64,000 bases of DNA, from NCBI GenBank assembly GCA_947503245.1, contig CANNCV010000002.1:558001-622000 (forward strand), in the 5' to 3' direction. A model generated the notes under the pieces. The model had not been told where the DNA came from and did no database searches. It saw only the letters and a list, made by a program, of their open reading frames with translations. This DNA is from an uncultured Sphingomonadaceae bacterium (GTDB lineage: Bacteria > Pseudomonadota > Alphaproteobacteria > Sphingomonadales > Sphingomonadaceae). How positions within the stretch are numbered: position 1 is the stretch's first letter; the number at the start of each line of letters is the position of its first letter. Positions 18,812-27,344 of the stretch are shown one piece after another. Made by a program: the position numbers and the translations under genes.

Positions 18812-19976
18812 ATTCGGCCTGGACCTTGGCATAGGCCCATTCAATCCATGGCAGCAGGCGGGCAATATCCTCTGCATCGACTGTCGAACCACACCAGATA
18901 CGCAGCGAAGGTGGTGCATCGCGATAACCGTTAAAGTCATAGCCGATATGCAGTTCTTCGAGCATCGCTGTAATACGCTTCGGCACTGCGGCTTTCACCT
19001 CGTCGCTTTGTGCATCATACCATTCGCCCTGAAACACCATGCAGATGCCGGTATTGGTCCACTTTGCAGGGTCACTGACCATATTGCGCAGCCAAGGCGT
19101 TGCTGCAATCCAATCATGGACGATTTTGGCATTGGCATCCGCACGATCATGCAGAGCTTTCAAACCACCAATAGACTCTGCCCATTCCAGAGCAGCAATA
19201 TAGTCTTCAGTTGCCAGCAATGACGGCGTGTTGATCGTCGCCCCTTCAAAGATTGCACGGTTCAGCTTATCGCCCTTTTTCAGACGGAAAAGCTTTGGCA
19301 AAGGCCATTCAGGATCATAGCTTTCAATGCGTTCAACAGCGCGCGGCGACAGGATAAGCATGCCATGCGCAGCTTCGGAACCCATGACTTTTTGCCAACT
19401 AAATGTCGTCGCGTCGAGCTTTGACCAATCCATAGGCTGCGCAAAAACTGCGCTGGTCGCGTCATTAATGGTGACGCCCGTGCGATCATCAGCGATCCAG
19501 TCAGTATCAGGAATTTTCGCGCCCGACGTCGTGCCATTATAGGTAAAGACGACATCATCGCCCTTATCAATCTGGCTAAGATCGGGGATTTCGCCATAAT
19601 CGGCGTTGAGAACGGTCAGGTCTTTCAGCTTAAGCTGTTTGACCGCATCCTGTATCCATACATTGCCGAAGCTTTCCCATGCAGCAACGGTTGCAGGGCG
19701 GGAACCGAGCATCGTCCACATCGCACATTCCAGCGCGCCAGTGTCGGAACCGGGCATGATGCCAATCAGATAATCATCAGGAATGCCGAGAATTTTGCGG
19801 CTCAAATCGATAGCATATTTGAGACGCGCCTTGCCCGTTTTGGAGCGGTGGGAACGTCCTAATGCTTCAGTTTTCAGGGTATCCGCTGACCAGCCGGGGA
19901 ATTTGGCCGTAGGGCCAGATGAAAAAAATGGTCGTGCAGGACGAAGCGTCGGCTCCGCCGGTATTGAGTTACTCAT
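18801..19976 (-). CDS. serC: Phosphoserine aminotransferase
   Basis: This PLP enzyme converts 3-phosphohydroxypyruvate and glutamate to phosphoserine, the second step of serine synthesis after SerA. FFSSGPTAKFPGW opens the protein. GIMPGSDTGALECAMW binds the cofactor phosphate, and the PLP lysine is in FSWQKVMGSEAAHGM. INTPSLLATEDYIAALEWA and the C-terminal IWCGSTVDAEDI fit the Methanosarcina/alphaproteobacterial subtype. The length is 391 residues. Its ribosome-binding site, GGAGAG, is held inside a leader hairpin (see 19977-20040), suggesting regulated translation. serA lies 156 bases downstream, and the gap contains the dispersed repeat at 18680. Confidence 0.97.
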   Translation of the reverse strand: MSNSIPAEPTLRPARPFFSSGPTAKFPGWSADTLKTEALGRSHRSKTGKARLKYAIDLSRKILGIPDDYLIGIMPGSDTGALECAMWTMLGSRPATVAAWESFGNVWIQDAVKQLKLKDLTVLNADYGEIPDLSQIDKGDDVVFTYNGTTSGAKIPDTDWIADDRTGVTINDATSAVFAQPMDWSKLDATTFSWQKVMGSEAAHGMLILSPRAVERIESYDPEWPLPKLFRLKKGDKLNRAIFEGATINTPSLLATEDYIAALEWAESIGGLKALHDRADANAKIVHDWIAATPWLRNMVSDPAKWTNTGICMVFQGEWYDAQSDEVKAAVPKRITAMLEELHIGYDFNGYRDAPPSLRIWCGSTVDAEDIARLLPWIEWAYAKVQAEFSA

Positions 19977-20040
19977 GATATTCTCTCCTTACAGAGAGCT
20001 CGCGCGGCGTTGGGACCGCGTGGCCCGTCGCCGCAAATAG
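19977..20040 (-). ncRNA. serC leader RNA (serC-motif-like)
   Basis: Read on the minus strand, two hairpins precede serC. The first pairs GCGGCG (20029-20034) with CGCCGC (20004-20009) and holds an inner GGG/CCC stem (20012-20014 with 20024-20026). The second, CTCTC-TGTAAG-GAGAG, spans 19983-19998 and traps the serC Shine-Dalgarno bases. A conserved serC RNA motif overlapping the ribosome-binding site is known upstream of alphaproteobacterial serC genes, and the location and architecture match. Its ligand or mechanism is not established. A covariance-model match would settle the call. Confidence 0.6.
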
Positions 20041-20128
20041 GGACGGGCGTACGCAACTGCAAGAAGAATATTTCAAACCCCCGCTAAGTGGACGTAAATA
20101 AACGCCCAATTGCGAGGGTTATAAGAAA

Positions 20129-20452
20129 TTATTGTTCAGCCTTGCGGAAAATGACTTTGCCGCCGCGCTTCGTAACCAACAGTTTTTCGAAGGTTATGGG
20201 GTGAAAATATGCCTCAACCCGGTCACCTTGCGGCGTGGTGCCATAAACTTCATAACAGCCGCCATCGACCTTTGATTTGCGGACAGACCAGCCATCTTTT
20301 TTCAGCTTTTCTTCCAGCGCATCACGGCTTTTCCAACCTGATTCTGGACCGGCTTCGCATTTTAGCTTGCCGCTTGCATAGGCCGATTCGGGCATGGCTG
20401 TGCTCATTGCGGTCGCTGCGGCAATGGCCAGCATAGCTTCGGTAAATTTCAT
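20129..20452 (-). CDS. Secreted PepSY-domain protein
   Basis: A protein of 107 residues with a signal peptide (to about residue 26, SAYA-SG). The mature part, from SRDALEEKLKKDGWSVRKSKVDGGCYEVYG to HPITFEKL, is one PepSY unit: helix, then three strands with the G..YEV.....G pattern. PepSY domains sit in peptidase propeptides and next to cytochrome b-like reductases. Here the cytochrome b gene is directly upstream in the same direction. The two cysteines of the mature protein (LKCEAG and GGCYEV) could form a disulfide. AAGGG precedes the ATG. The molecular role is unproven. Confidence 0.8.
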   Translation of the reverse strand: MKFTEAMLAIAAATAMSTAMPESAYASGKLKCEAGPESGWKSRDALEEKLKKDGWSVRKSKVDGGCYEVYGTTPQGDRVEAYFHPITFEKLLVTKRGGKVIFRKAEQ

Positions 20453-20516
20453 GATATTACCCTTCTTCTCAATATCCTCACCAAAGATGTAGTGACGAAA
20501 TCATCATGTTAAAGTG

Positions 20517-21146
20517 CTAATCGGTTACAGCGGATGAACCCGCATTGAACCGCGACTTTTCCCATTCTATGCTAATGCGAATAATTTGCAAGAGTAAAAG
20601 CGGTGCAAAGTGAATGATCGCCCCAATCCACTCTCCATCGACATACACCCAATGCACAGCGATCAGTAAGGCCGCAGCATACACACCTTGCTGCAACCGT
20701 TTCCAGTTGCGCTTCAAAAGACGCTGCGCCGCATTGTTGCTTGTGACCGCCATGGCCACAAAAATAATCAGAGCCAAATAACCAGTCCAGATAGAGAATT
20801 GCGCAGCATCCTCCAGAACATAGCGCCAGACTCCATTGAACAGCTCCAGATCGATACAATACACATATAGGTGCAAAAGCCCGTAACCCGCCGCAGCTAC
20901 GCCAATATAGCGCCGTCTGGCCAGCAACCACATGACCCAGCTCTTCGCGCCAAATATGGCTTTTAACGGGCTTATCGCCATGGCCAATAGCATCAGCCGC
21001 ACCGACATTTCGCCAGTGCCATGCTCTAGCGAAAATGCGACTGACGCATCAAAACCGCTATTGACCAACTTCCCCATTTGGAAAATGGCAGGCACAGACA
21101 ATATCAGCCAAAACACATAGATATTGTTCACTATTGCCCGCATCAT
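20517..21146 (-). CDS. Ferric-reductase-like transmembrane cytochrome b protein
   Basis: This integral membrane protein of 209 residues has about six hydrophobic helices. The histidines in SLEHGTGE, YGLLHLYVY and LIAVHWVYVD are well placed as heme ligands. The arrangement fits the ferric reductase-like/MsrQ (YedZ) domain: heme b in the membrane passing electrons to a periplasmic or surface acceptor. No MsrP-type molybdoenzyme is adjacent. Instead a PepSY protein follows 64 bases downstream, and the two probably work together. Tandem ATG codons (21146, 21143) follow AGGGAT. It is divergent from the extensin-like gene. Confidence 0.8.
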   Translation of the reverse strand: MMRAIVNNIYVFWLILSVPAIFQMGKLVNSGFDASVAFSLEHGTGEMSVRLMLLAMAISPLKAIFGAKSWVMWLLARRRYIGVAAAGYGLLHLYVYCIDLELFNGVWRYVLEDAAQFSIWTGYLALIIFVAMAVTSNNAAQRLLKRNWKRLQQGVYAAALLIAVHWVYVDGEWIGAIIHFAPLLLLQIIRISIEWEKSRFNAGSSAVTD

Positions 21147-21245
21147 TTATCCCTAAAGATCACCATATATTGCGCCCAACCGGTCCATTTATCAGTTATT
21201 AACCATAGACGCTCGGCATCTGTTAAGCATGTTGTGACTATAGCA

Positions 21246-22010
21246 ATGGCTATGCAGACGCAATCAACAACAGCCTTGGCACTTAGACCATCAGCCCACT
21301 TGAAAAAAGCGGCAATAATCGCCCTTACCAGCTTGGCATTGTCCGCATGCAGCGCATTGCCGCAAATCGGTTCGCGAGGTGATGCCCCATCGCGTCCGGC
21401 CAGCACGAACGCGCCATCATCAACCGCTTCAGCCGCAACTATACGCGCTGATGGGCCTTTGCGCGGTTGCCATGCCGATCTGCAAAAATCGGCAGCCAAT
21501 TTCACACCTTTGCCTGATCGCTATTTGGGCAAAGGGTGCAGCCAATTGGGCACGGTTAAGCTAGCCAGCCTTGACCTATCACGCGCTAATGATGGTGCTG
21601 GCACGTTACAGATAGGCAATTTGGGGCCTGTGACTTGCCCCATGGCGCAGCGCTTTACCCGCTGGTCGCAATATGCCGTTGCCCGCGCCGCGCGGCAAAT
21701 GTTGGGCAGCGAATTGGTACGCATCGAAACCTATGGCAGTTATAATTGCCGCAATGTCGCAGGCACAGGCAAACGATCAGAACATGCCCATGCCAATGCC
21801 ATTGATGTTTCCGGCTTTGTGCTGGCCGATGGCCGCCGTATCACCGTGCAAAAAGGCTGGAATGGCAGCCGTGCAGAACGCGCCTTTTTAAGAGCCATCC
21901 ACAAAAGTGCTTGTCGGCGCTTTGGCACCGTGCTCGGCCCAGAATTTAACGCCGCGCACCGCGACCATTTCCATCTTGATCTGGCCGATAATAATGGATT
22001 TTGTCGCTAA
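21246..22010 (+). CDS. Extensin-like C-terminal domain lipoprotein
   Basis: The N-terminus has a hydrophobic signal ending LALSAC, which predicts lipidation. A Ser/Thr/Pro/Ala-rich linker follows, then the extensin-like C-terminal domain. That domain shows CPMAQRFTRWSQ, TYGSYNCRNV, SEHAHANAIDVSGF and HRDHFHLDL. The SEHAxxxAxD and HxDHxH histidine and aspartate pattern is the zinc site of D,D/L,D-peptidase-like folds (VanY/M15 relatives), suggesting cell-wall cutting. Activity has not been shown for most members. The start is taken as ATG 21246; the frame is open to 21078, but that region is the promoter area shared with the divergent cytochrome gene. Confidence 0.87.
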   Translation: MAMQTQSTTALALRPSAHLKKAAIIALTSLALSACSALPQIGSRGDAPSRPASTNAPSSTASAATIRADGPLRGCHADLQKSAANFTPLPDRYLGKGCSQLGTVKLASLDLSRANDGAGTLQIGNLGPVTCPMAQRFTRWSQYAVARAARQMLGSELVRIETYGSYNCRNVAGTGKRSEHAHANAIDVSGFVLADGRRITVQKGWNGSRAERAFLRAIHKSACRRFGTVLGPEFNAAHRDHFHLDLADNNGFCR

Positions 22011-22073
22011 AAGACGAATGTTCCTCTGCAAATTGCGTTGATGACCGCGTCAATGGCGTCTAGGTCATAAGCC

Positions 22074-22940
22074 ATGACCAAAAAAGATATTAATGAACGG
22101 CGCTTCCGCCGTGCCGCCGAAGACGCCAAAACTGCTGAACAGGTTCTTATAACCCCGCAGACCAGTGATCCGGCCTATAAGCTGGCCTATCGTGACACCG
22201 ATTTTCTGTTGCGCGAAGAGCTGCGCCCAGTGCGTTTCCAGCTCGAACTGCTCAAACCTGAAATGCTGTTGGATGAAGCCAATATCGGTTCTACCTTTGT
22301 GATGTATGGCTCTGCCAGAATTCCCGAACCATCCAAGGCACAAGAAAAAATTGATGCTGCAAAAACTCCGCAGGAAAAGCGCATCGCGGAAAATCTGGCA
22401 GCGAAATCCAAATATTATGAAGAGGCCCGCAAACTGGCGCATATCGCCAGTAATTGCGAACAGACCGAAGATGGGAAAAGGCAATTTGTTGTCTGTTCCG
22501 GTGGCGGTCCGTCCATTATGGAAGCGGCCAATCGCGGAGCGCATGAGGCAGGCAAGGAGTCCATCGGCCTGAATATCGTGCTGCCGCATGAGCAAGCGCC
22601 TAATGAATATGTTACGCCGCACCTCTCCTTCCAGTTCCACTATTTCGCATTGCGCAAGATGCACTTCCTGCTGCGCGCGCGGGCTATCGCAGTATTTCCG
22701 GGTGGTTTCGGCACATTTGACGAATTTTTTGAACTGCTAACGCTCATTCAAACTGGCAAGATGGAGCCTGTGCCCATTCTGCTCTACGGCCAAGACTTTT
22801 GGACAAAAGTGGTCGATCTGGAAGCCTTGGCCGATGAAGGCACGGTTTCTCATAAAGACCTTGATCTGTTCACCATGGTGGAAACAGCCGAAGAAGGCTG
22901 GGATATTGTTCGCGATTATTATGAGTTGGATTGCGACTGA
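22074..22940 (+). CDS. LOG-family Rossmann-fold nucleotide phosphoribohydrolase-like protein
   Basis: This 288-residue protein carries the LOG (lysine decarboxylase-like) motif PGGFGTFDEFFE and the upstream SGGGPSIMEAANRGA loop. Family members release cytokinin-type bases or AMP-derived ribose 5-phosphate from nucleoside monophosphates. The extra N-terminal helical region of about 90 residues places it in the larger bacterial subgroup annotated as TIGR00730-like, where the substrate is uncertain. The gene converges with proC, with 42 bases between stops and no clear terminator. Confidence 0.9.
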   Translation: MTKKDINERRFRRAAEDAKTAEQVLITPQTSDPAYKLAYRDTDFLLREELRPVRFQLELLKPEMLLDEANIGSTFVMYGSARIPEPSKAQEKIDAAKTPQEKRIAENLAAKSKYYEEARKLAHIASNCEQTEDGKRQFVVCSGGGPSIMEAANRGAHEAGKESIGLNIVLPHEQAPNEYVTPHLSFQFHYFALRKMHFLLRARAIAVFPGGFGTFDEFFELLTLIQTGKMEPVPILLYGQDFWTKVVDLEALADEGTVSHKDLDLFTMVETAEEGWDIVRDYYELDCD

Positions 22941-22982
22941 ACCTCTGAATGGCGCAATGGCATAGTGGCGGACGGGTTCGGT

Positions 22983-23816
22983 TTAGCCGAATTCTTCCGC
23001 CATTTCGGCACTGCGTCTGGCCGCAGCAGCTATTGTCGCCTGCACTAGCGTTTCCAGCGCATTTTTGTCATCAAGAACGTCCAATCCGGCCTGTGTTGTG
23101 CCGCCCGGACTGGCCACTTGGCGCGCTAGCTCACCCGGTGAAAATTCCGATTGTTCAGCCAGCTGCGCCGATGCGCGAACCATGGCCAAGGCGAAATGTT
23201 TCGCTTGCTCTGCATCCAGTCCCTGCTCTGCACCTGCAGATGACAAAGCATCAATAAAGCGAAACAAAAATGCCGGGCCAGAGCCCGCCAATGCTGTCGC
23301 CAGATGCATATGCACTTCTTCATCAAGCCACTCAGCACTGCCAAACATCTTGGTCAATTGCTCAATCTTGCGATGCGCAGCGCGTACAAAATCATTCGCC
23401 GCGACAGGTGCATATAATGAAGAAACCGACTGACCAATGCGCACAGCCATATTGGGCATCAACCGAATAATGGCCCCAGTTTCGGGAAACCGGTCCACCA
23501 AAGTCGCATGTTTCACACCCGCTAATATCGATACCAATATTGTCTTTGCGTTTAATCTGCCTGCCAAAAGAGGAGCAGCATCGCCCAGTTTTTGCGGTTT
23601 CACTGCCAAAATGACCAGATCAATCGATGTTAGATGATCCGGCACATGGTCATAAACCGCAATGCCGCCCGGCCCTGCATCAAGATATGGGTCAACAATG
23701 GTCACATTTGCCGGATCAAGTCCGCTGGCCAACCAGCCAGTGAGCATGCCGCCGCCCATATTGCCGCAACCGATAAAGACGATATTCTGCGGAAAAAGAG
23801 AGGCGGGATTGTTCAT
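22983..23816 (-). CDS. proC: Pyrroline-5-carboxylate reductase
   Basis: This enzyme catalyses the last step of proline synthesis with NADPH. The nucleotide-binding N-terminus is IVFIGCGNMGGGMLTGWL. VILAVKPQKLGDA and RLMPNMAVRIGQSV are family signatures. ATALAGSGPAFLFRFIDAL and VASPGGTTQAGLDVL in the C-terminal dimer domain complete it. The 277-residue length is normal. It is the last gene of a likely minus-strand group with the YbjN-like gene (34 bases upstream) and ubiK, an order I associate with other sphingomonads. Confidence 0.96.
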   Translation of the reverse strand: MNNPASLFPQNIVFIGCGNMGGGMLTGWLASGLDPANVTIVDPYLDAGPGGIAVYDHVPDHLTSIDLVILAVKPQKLGDAAPLLAGRLNAKTILVSILAGVKHATLVDRFPETGAIIRLMPNMAVRIGQSVSSLYAPVAANDFVRAAHRKIEQLTKMFGSAEWLDEEVHMHLATALAGSGPAFLFRFIDALSSAGAEQGLDAEQAKHFALAMVRASAQLAEQSEFSPGELARQVASPGGTTQAGLDVLDDKNALETLVQATIAAAARRSAEMAEEFG

Positions 23817-23850
23817 AATCTGTATCTGCTATGCAAAGTGTAAAAGGCGG

Positions 23851-24357
23851 TCACGCCTCACCCATAGTATCAATAAGTGCGGCCGCCAGTGCGTCTTTGG
23901 GCGATTTATCACCCCAGAGAATGAACTGGAAAACAGGATAAAAGCGGTCGCATTCAGCCAGAGCCGTTTCCACCAAGATCTGCGCCTGATCGAGCTCCAA
24001 CATGGCATTGCTGGGCAGCATCAATCCGTGGCGGTAGAGCAGCATGCCGTTATTGGACCACATATCAAAATGGCCGAGCCATAGCTGTTCGTTAATCAGG
24101 CCCAAAGCCTCATACATGCTGGCATATTTGTCATCAGAAATGCTGATATCCGGCAAAACAAGCAATTGCAGAACATGGTCATGCTCACGCCAAATGCCGC
24201 GCAACTGATAATGGGTCCAATTGCCTTTGACTTCGGCGCAGACCTCTTCATCGCTTTCGCGTTCGGTTGTCCAGCCGCGAGCCTCAAACAATGCGCTCAG
24301 CATCTCTAATGGCGCAGCTTCCTGTCCACCAAATTCGATTTCGTCCGTTTCAATCAT
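23851..24357 (-). CDS. YbjN-domain protein
   Basis: This protein of 168 residues has a type III secretion chaperone-like fold: an N-terminal helix MLSALFEARGWTTERES, then antiparallel strands through LLYRHGLMLP, then a helix ending in a Cys-containing ALAECDRFYPVFQFILWG. YbjN proteins are linked to stress responses and to stabilising other proteins, and the alphaproteobacterial members are uncharacterised. The gene sits between ubiK and proC in the same direction. A palindrome at 24425-24439 lies about 70 bases before its start. Confidence 0.82.
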   Translation of the reverse strand: MIETDEIEFGGQEAAPLEMLSALFEARGWTTERESDEEVCAEVKGNWTHYQLRGIWREHDHVLQLLVLPDISISDDKYASMYEALGLINEQLWLGHFDMWSNNGMLLYRHGLMLPSNAMLELDQAQILVETALAECDRFYPVFQFILWGDKSPKDALAAALIDTMGEA

Positions 24358-24424
24358 ATGTCTGCGCCCCGATCAGAAGCGCATGACGCTGATTGCGTCG
24401 CTTTGGTGTGATCCATCAACATAG

Positions 24425-24439
24425 TTAGCATAATGCTAA
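24425..24439. promoter_or_regulatory. 15-bp palindrome upstream of the YbjN-like gene
   Basis: TTAGCAT-A-ATGCTAA is a perfect inverted repeat with 7-base arms. It stands 68 bases before the minus-strand start at 24357 and could be an operator. No regulator can be named from sequence. Confidence 0.4.
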
Positions 24440-24568
24440 AGAGAGTGGTTCACCGCAATGCAAAGCGGTCAATCAACGGGGGACAAGTTGAAAAGCCTGT
24501 TGAAACACTGTTGATAAACCCATGAAGAAATAGTGGGAAAAACAATATTCTTCGGCGCGATACTGGCC

Positions 24569-24883
24569 TTAGTCCTTTGGTTTTCTGGGCGTGCTTGTCT
24601 TGCGTGCAGCTGGTTTTCTGGCCGCTGGTTTGGCAGCAGTTGATGCTGCTTTTTCCAGAGCCTCAACACGCGCTTTTAACTCATCAGCTTCTTCGCGTGC
24701 CTTGGCAGCCAATGCTTTTACGGCGTCAAATTCTTCACGGCTGACAAAGTCCATTCCCGCCATCCATTCGCGAGTACGTTCGCGTGCGGACTCGCCTGCT
24801 TCGCGCCCCATGCCTGCAACGGTTCCTGCAGCGCCATTAATGACGCGCATAAAGTCGGCGAATATTCTGTTGTCACTTTGCAT
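24569..24883 (-). CDS. UbiK-like (BMFP) ubiquinone biosynthesis accessory factor
   Basis: A 104-residue helical protein. The N-terminal half (FADFMRVINGAAGTVAGMGRE, then RERTREWMAG) is a membrane-associating helix. The middle is a coiled coil, FDAVKALAAKAREEADELKA to about residue 82. This layout matches UbiK/YqiC, which promotes aerobic ubiquinone synthesis with UbiJ. The last 20 or so residues are a basic KPAARKPAARK-type tail, beyond the usual end of the family. AAAGG precedes the ATG. Confidence 0.82.
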   Translation of the reverse strand: MQSDNRIFADFMRVINGAAGTVAGMGREAGESARERTREWMAGMDFVSREEFDAVKALAAKAREEADELKARVEALEKAASTAAKPAARKPAARKTSTPRKPKD

Positions 24884-25002
24884 GATGGTCGACCTTTCTG
24901 ACGGGATTGCTCAGCTAAACCCGATATGGCGTCAAAATAGCTATAAACAAGCGCAATTATCAAGCAGCATATATTGAGCGCTTCTGGTCATTTAGCAAAA
25001 AC

Positions 25003-25587
25003 CTATTGTGCTGGTGGCAGTGCGCCGCCAGTGGTGGTCGGTGGCAGTTCATAGCTGCGCGGCACAATTTTGGTCGCCGCACCCGGGTTTAGATCATCAA
25101 TCTGCTTGTTCAAAATTGCCGCAAAACACAGCCAAGCCAGATAAGGCAGCATTAACCAGGCCGCGAGAGGCCGTATTCTGCCAAATACCAAAACGGTCGC
25201 GAATGACAGCAGGAAGATCATCAAAAGCAAGTAAAATGCATAGCCAATTTGATGCGCGCCAAAAAACAAGGGCGACCAGATCAGATTAAGCAAAAATTGT
25301 GCGCACCATAAACTAACGCCGATCCAACGCAGCCGCGCATTGCGTGCATTCAGGACAATAGCCAAAGCCAGTGCAATCAAGATGTACAGTATGAACCAAG
25401 CAGCGCCGAATACCCAACCCTCAGGCTGTGCAGCAGGTTTGACCAAGGATTGAAACCAGGCATTTTGACCGGCTGGCTCTGCAATGCGGGACGACATAAA
25501 GCCCAGCAAAACCGTCAAGGGAACAGTCAGCATAGCCCAGCGCAGAAAAGACAGACGCAGTTGTGATCGGGATGCCAATTCACTCAT
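25003..25587 (-). CDS. TspO/MBR-family membrane protein
   Basis: Five hydrophobic helices are visible. WVFGAAWFILYILIALALAI and NLIWSPLFFGAHQIGYAF carry the Trp- and Pro-rich signature of TspO, which binds porphyrins and modulates tetrapyrrole and stress physiology. The start at 25587 is fixed by AAAGGAAATAAGC before the ATG; an upstream in-frame start at 25680 lacks this. The protein has 194 residues, longer than the usual 155-160, because of a hydrophilic C-terminal tail of about 25 residues and a longer N-terminus. It stands alone between tlyA and ubiK. Confidence 0.87.
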   Translation of the reverse strand: MSELASRSQLRLSFLRWAMLTVPLTVLLGFMSSRIAEPAGQNAWFQSLVKPAAQPEGWVFGAAWFILYILIALALAIVLNARNARLRWIGVSLWCAQFLLNLIWSPLFFGAHQIGYAFYLLLMIFLLSFATVLVFGRIRPLAAWLMLPYLAWLCFAAILNKQIDDLNPGAATKIVPRSYELPPTTTGGALPPAQ

Positions 25588-25714
25588 GCTTATTTCCTTT
25601 CCCGGTGATTCTATCACCCATTGCCGGATGTTTAGCCGTATATCATGCAATCTGGCCAGATGAAGCCGCGCAATGCCCACATGATTTACTAGGTATAGCG
25701 CATTAGTGTGGTTT

Positions 25715-26509
25715 CTAAGCCTGTTTGCGCGCCGCGATCAGAAACTCCACATTACCGCTCGGTCCAGTGATGGGGCTGGTCGTAATACCGCTTACTTCCC
25801 AGTTATTTTGCCCTAGCCAATCGGATATTTCCCCGCAAACGCGCTCATGCAGTGCAGAATCCCTTACCACACCGCCCTTACCAACCTCATGCCGCGCAAC
25901 CTCAAATTGTGGTTTTATCAGCGCGACCAAATGCCCAGCTTCGCGTACAAAACCCAATGGCACTGGCAAAACTTTGGTCAGCGAAATGAAGCTGGCATCG
26001 CAAACCGCAATATCTAATGAGCGGGTAATATGCTGGTCCGTCAATATACGCGCGCTGGTCTTTTCATGCACGATAACGCGCTCATCTTGCCGCAATGACC
26101 AGGCAAGCTGATTTGTACCGCTATCAACGGCAAATACCGTTTCCGCCCCTCGGCTGAGCAACACATCGGTGAAACCGCCGGTTGATGATCCGATATCAAT
26201 GGCGGTCATGCCGGTAACATCAATGGAGAAATGGTCCAGCGCATGGTCGAGCTTCAGACCTCCGCGTGATACCCATGGATGGTCTTTGCCCCGAACATCA
26301 ATATCGCAATCACTGGCAACTTGCTGCCCAGCTTTTTGCACCTTATTCTCTTTCACAAAGACCAAGCCAGCCATCACCAATGCTTGCGCGCGTGTGCGGC
26401 TCTCCGCCAAGCCACGCTCCACCAGCAATTGGTCGATGCGCATTTTCTTTGGTTTTTCGGCATTTGACTTCATAAATTGGCCATGCACCATCTTCGCATG
26501 ATGTTTCAA
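25715..26509 (-). CDS. TlyA-family rRNA 2'-O-methyltransferase
   Basis: An S4 RNA-binding domain (MRIDQLLVERGLAESRTRAQ, then VFVKENKVQKAG) is followed by an FtsJ-type methyltransferase with AIDIGSSTGGFTDVLLSRGA as the SAM loop. TlyA methylates 16S and 23S rRNA and was first named as a hemolysin. The 26509 start has AAGG at good spacing; later ATGs at 26491, 26473 and 26443 are in frame, the last nearest to the usual family start. The extra N-terminal residues are Lys- and His-rich. It is divergent from the orphan lipoprotein gene. Confidence 0.93.
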   Translation of the reverse strand: MKHHAKMVHGQFMKSNAEKPKKMRIDQLLVERGLAESRTRAQALVMAGLVFVKENKVQKAGQQVASDCDIDVRGKDHPWVSRGGLKLDHALDHFSIDVTGMTAIDIGSSTGGFTDVLLSRGAETVFAVDSGTNQLAWSLRQDERVIVHEKTSARILTDQHITRSLDIAVCDASFISLTKVLPVPLGFVREAGHLVALIKPQFEVARHEVGKGGVVRDSALHERVCGEISDWLGQNNWEVSGITTSPITGPSGNVEFLIAARKQA

Positions 26510-26546
26510 CCTTGTCCTTCACGGTCGCTGCACGCATTATAGAGCA

Positions 26547-27119
26547 ATGATACGGATAATTCTTACAGCAGTGATTCTTTGCGGTTCAAGCGGCTGTCTG
26601 CCACCAAGCAATGTGGTTGACAGCTCTGGTCAGTCTGAACAGGCAACCAATGCTGAAGAGAATATAGCACAAACTGCCCCAGCCGGATCACAAACCCCCG
26701 CATTGGCTGCTGTCCAAAATGATGCTGATTGGCAAAACTGGCCCTTAATGGCTGGTCGATGGATGCGCAGCGATGACGCAGATGCTGCATTTGCCGCCTT
26801 TGTTAATCCTGATGGCAAGTCTGTTTTCAGCATAAAATGCAGTAAACAGCGTAAGTCTATATCAATAGTGCGGCATGATGTGCATCAAGGAGCTGCAAAG
26901 CTGGCCATCACTACAACTTTTGGCACGCGCAGCATGAACGGCAATTCTGCATCTGATTTTGAAGGGGGCATTTTGGGCCTTTCCCTATCAGCAAATAATA
27001 TCGTGCTGGATGAATTGATCTTTAGCCGTGGATCCTTTGGATTGGTTGTGGATGATCAAAAGGCCAGCCGCATACCTACATCGCCCAAATTAGCACGGGT
27101 TGTCGAAGATTGCCGCTAG
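26547..27119 (+). CDS. Lipoprotein of unknown function
   Basis: This 190-residue protein opens with a signal ending SSGC (about Cys17), so it is a predicted lipoprotein. A Ser/Gln/Glu/Ala-rich linker to about residue 55 precedes a globular part containing WPLMAGRWMRSDDADAAFAA and a run of beta strands. I recognise no named family. The W-x-R-D/AFAAFVNPDG pattern suggests a small beta-barrel or NTF2-sized domain, but that is a guess. No ribosome-binding site is evident, and the start lies 37 bases from the divergent tlyA start. Confidence 0.7.
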   Translation: MIRIILTAVILCGSSGCLPPSNVVDSSGQSEQATNAEENIAQTAPAGSQTPALAAVQNDADWQNWPLMAGRWMRSDDADAAFAAFVNPDGKSVFSIKCSKQRKSISIVRHDVHQGAAKLAITTTFGTRSMNGNSASDFEGGILGLSLSANNIVLDELIFSRGSFGLVVDDQKASRIPTSPKLARVVEDCR

Positions 27120-27344
27120 TCTGATAGCAATCGGTGCGACGCAAATAGTGGAATTGCGTCCAAATATCTGAAAACCATTATGAAATTTTTGCGAAGCCCG
27201 ATTTGCAGCTGTGTCTATTGCTGTGGGATGCAGAATTATGATTCGAAAATAAATTAAATCAAGTCTTGTTGTGCGCTAATAGCTGATCCACATTGTTCGT
27301 GTCAGGCAAGAGCCCCTTCATTCACGAAGGATAATAGCGAGGGC
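27120..27344. other. Gene-free stretch upstream of the structured element
   Basis: No coding gene is seen. GACGCAA (27138-27144) and TTGCGTC (27154-27160) form a 7-base-pair hairpin 18 bases after the lipoprotein stop, without a T run. CCTTC-ATTCAC-GAAGG (27315-27330) is a second small hairpin just before the mini-ORF. The middle is AT-rich and probably carries a promoter, but I could not assign convincing boxes. Confidence 0.5.

Noticed and set aside
24487-24520. Replication origin or DnaA-box cluster
   Set aside because: GTTGA-type motifs repeat at 11-12 base spacing and one is close to a DnaA box, but there is no clear AT-rich unwinding region or origin-linked gene nearby.
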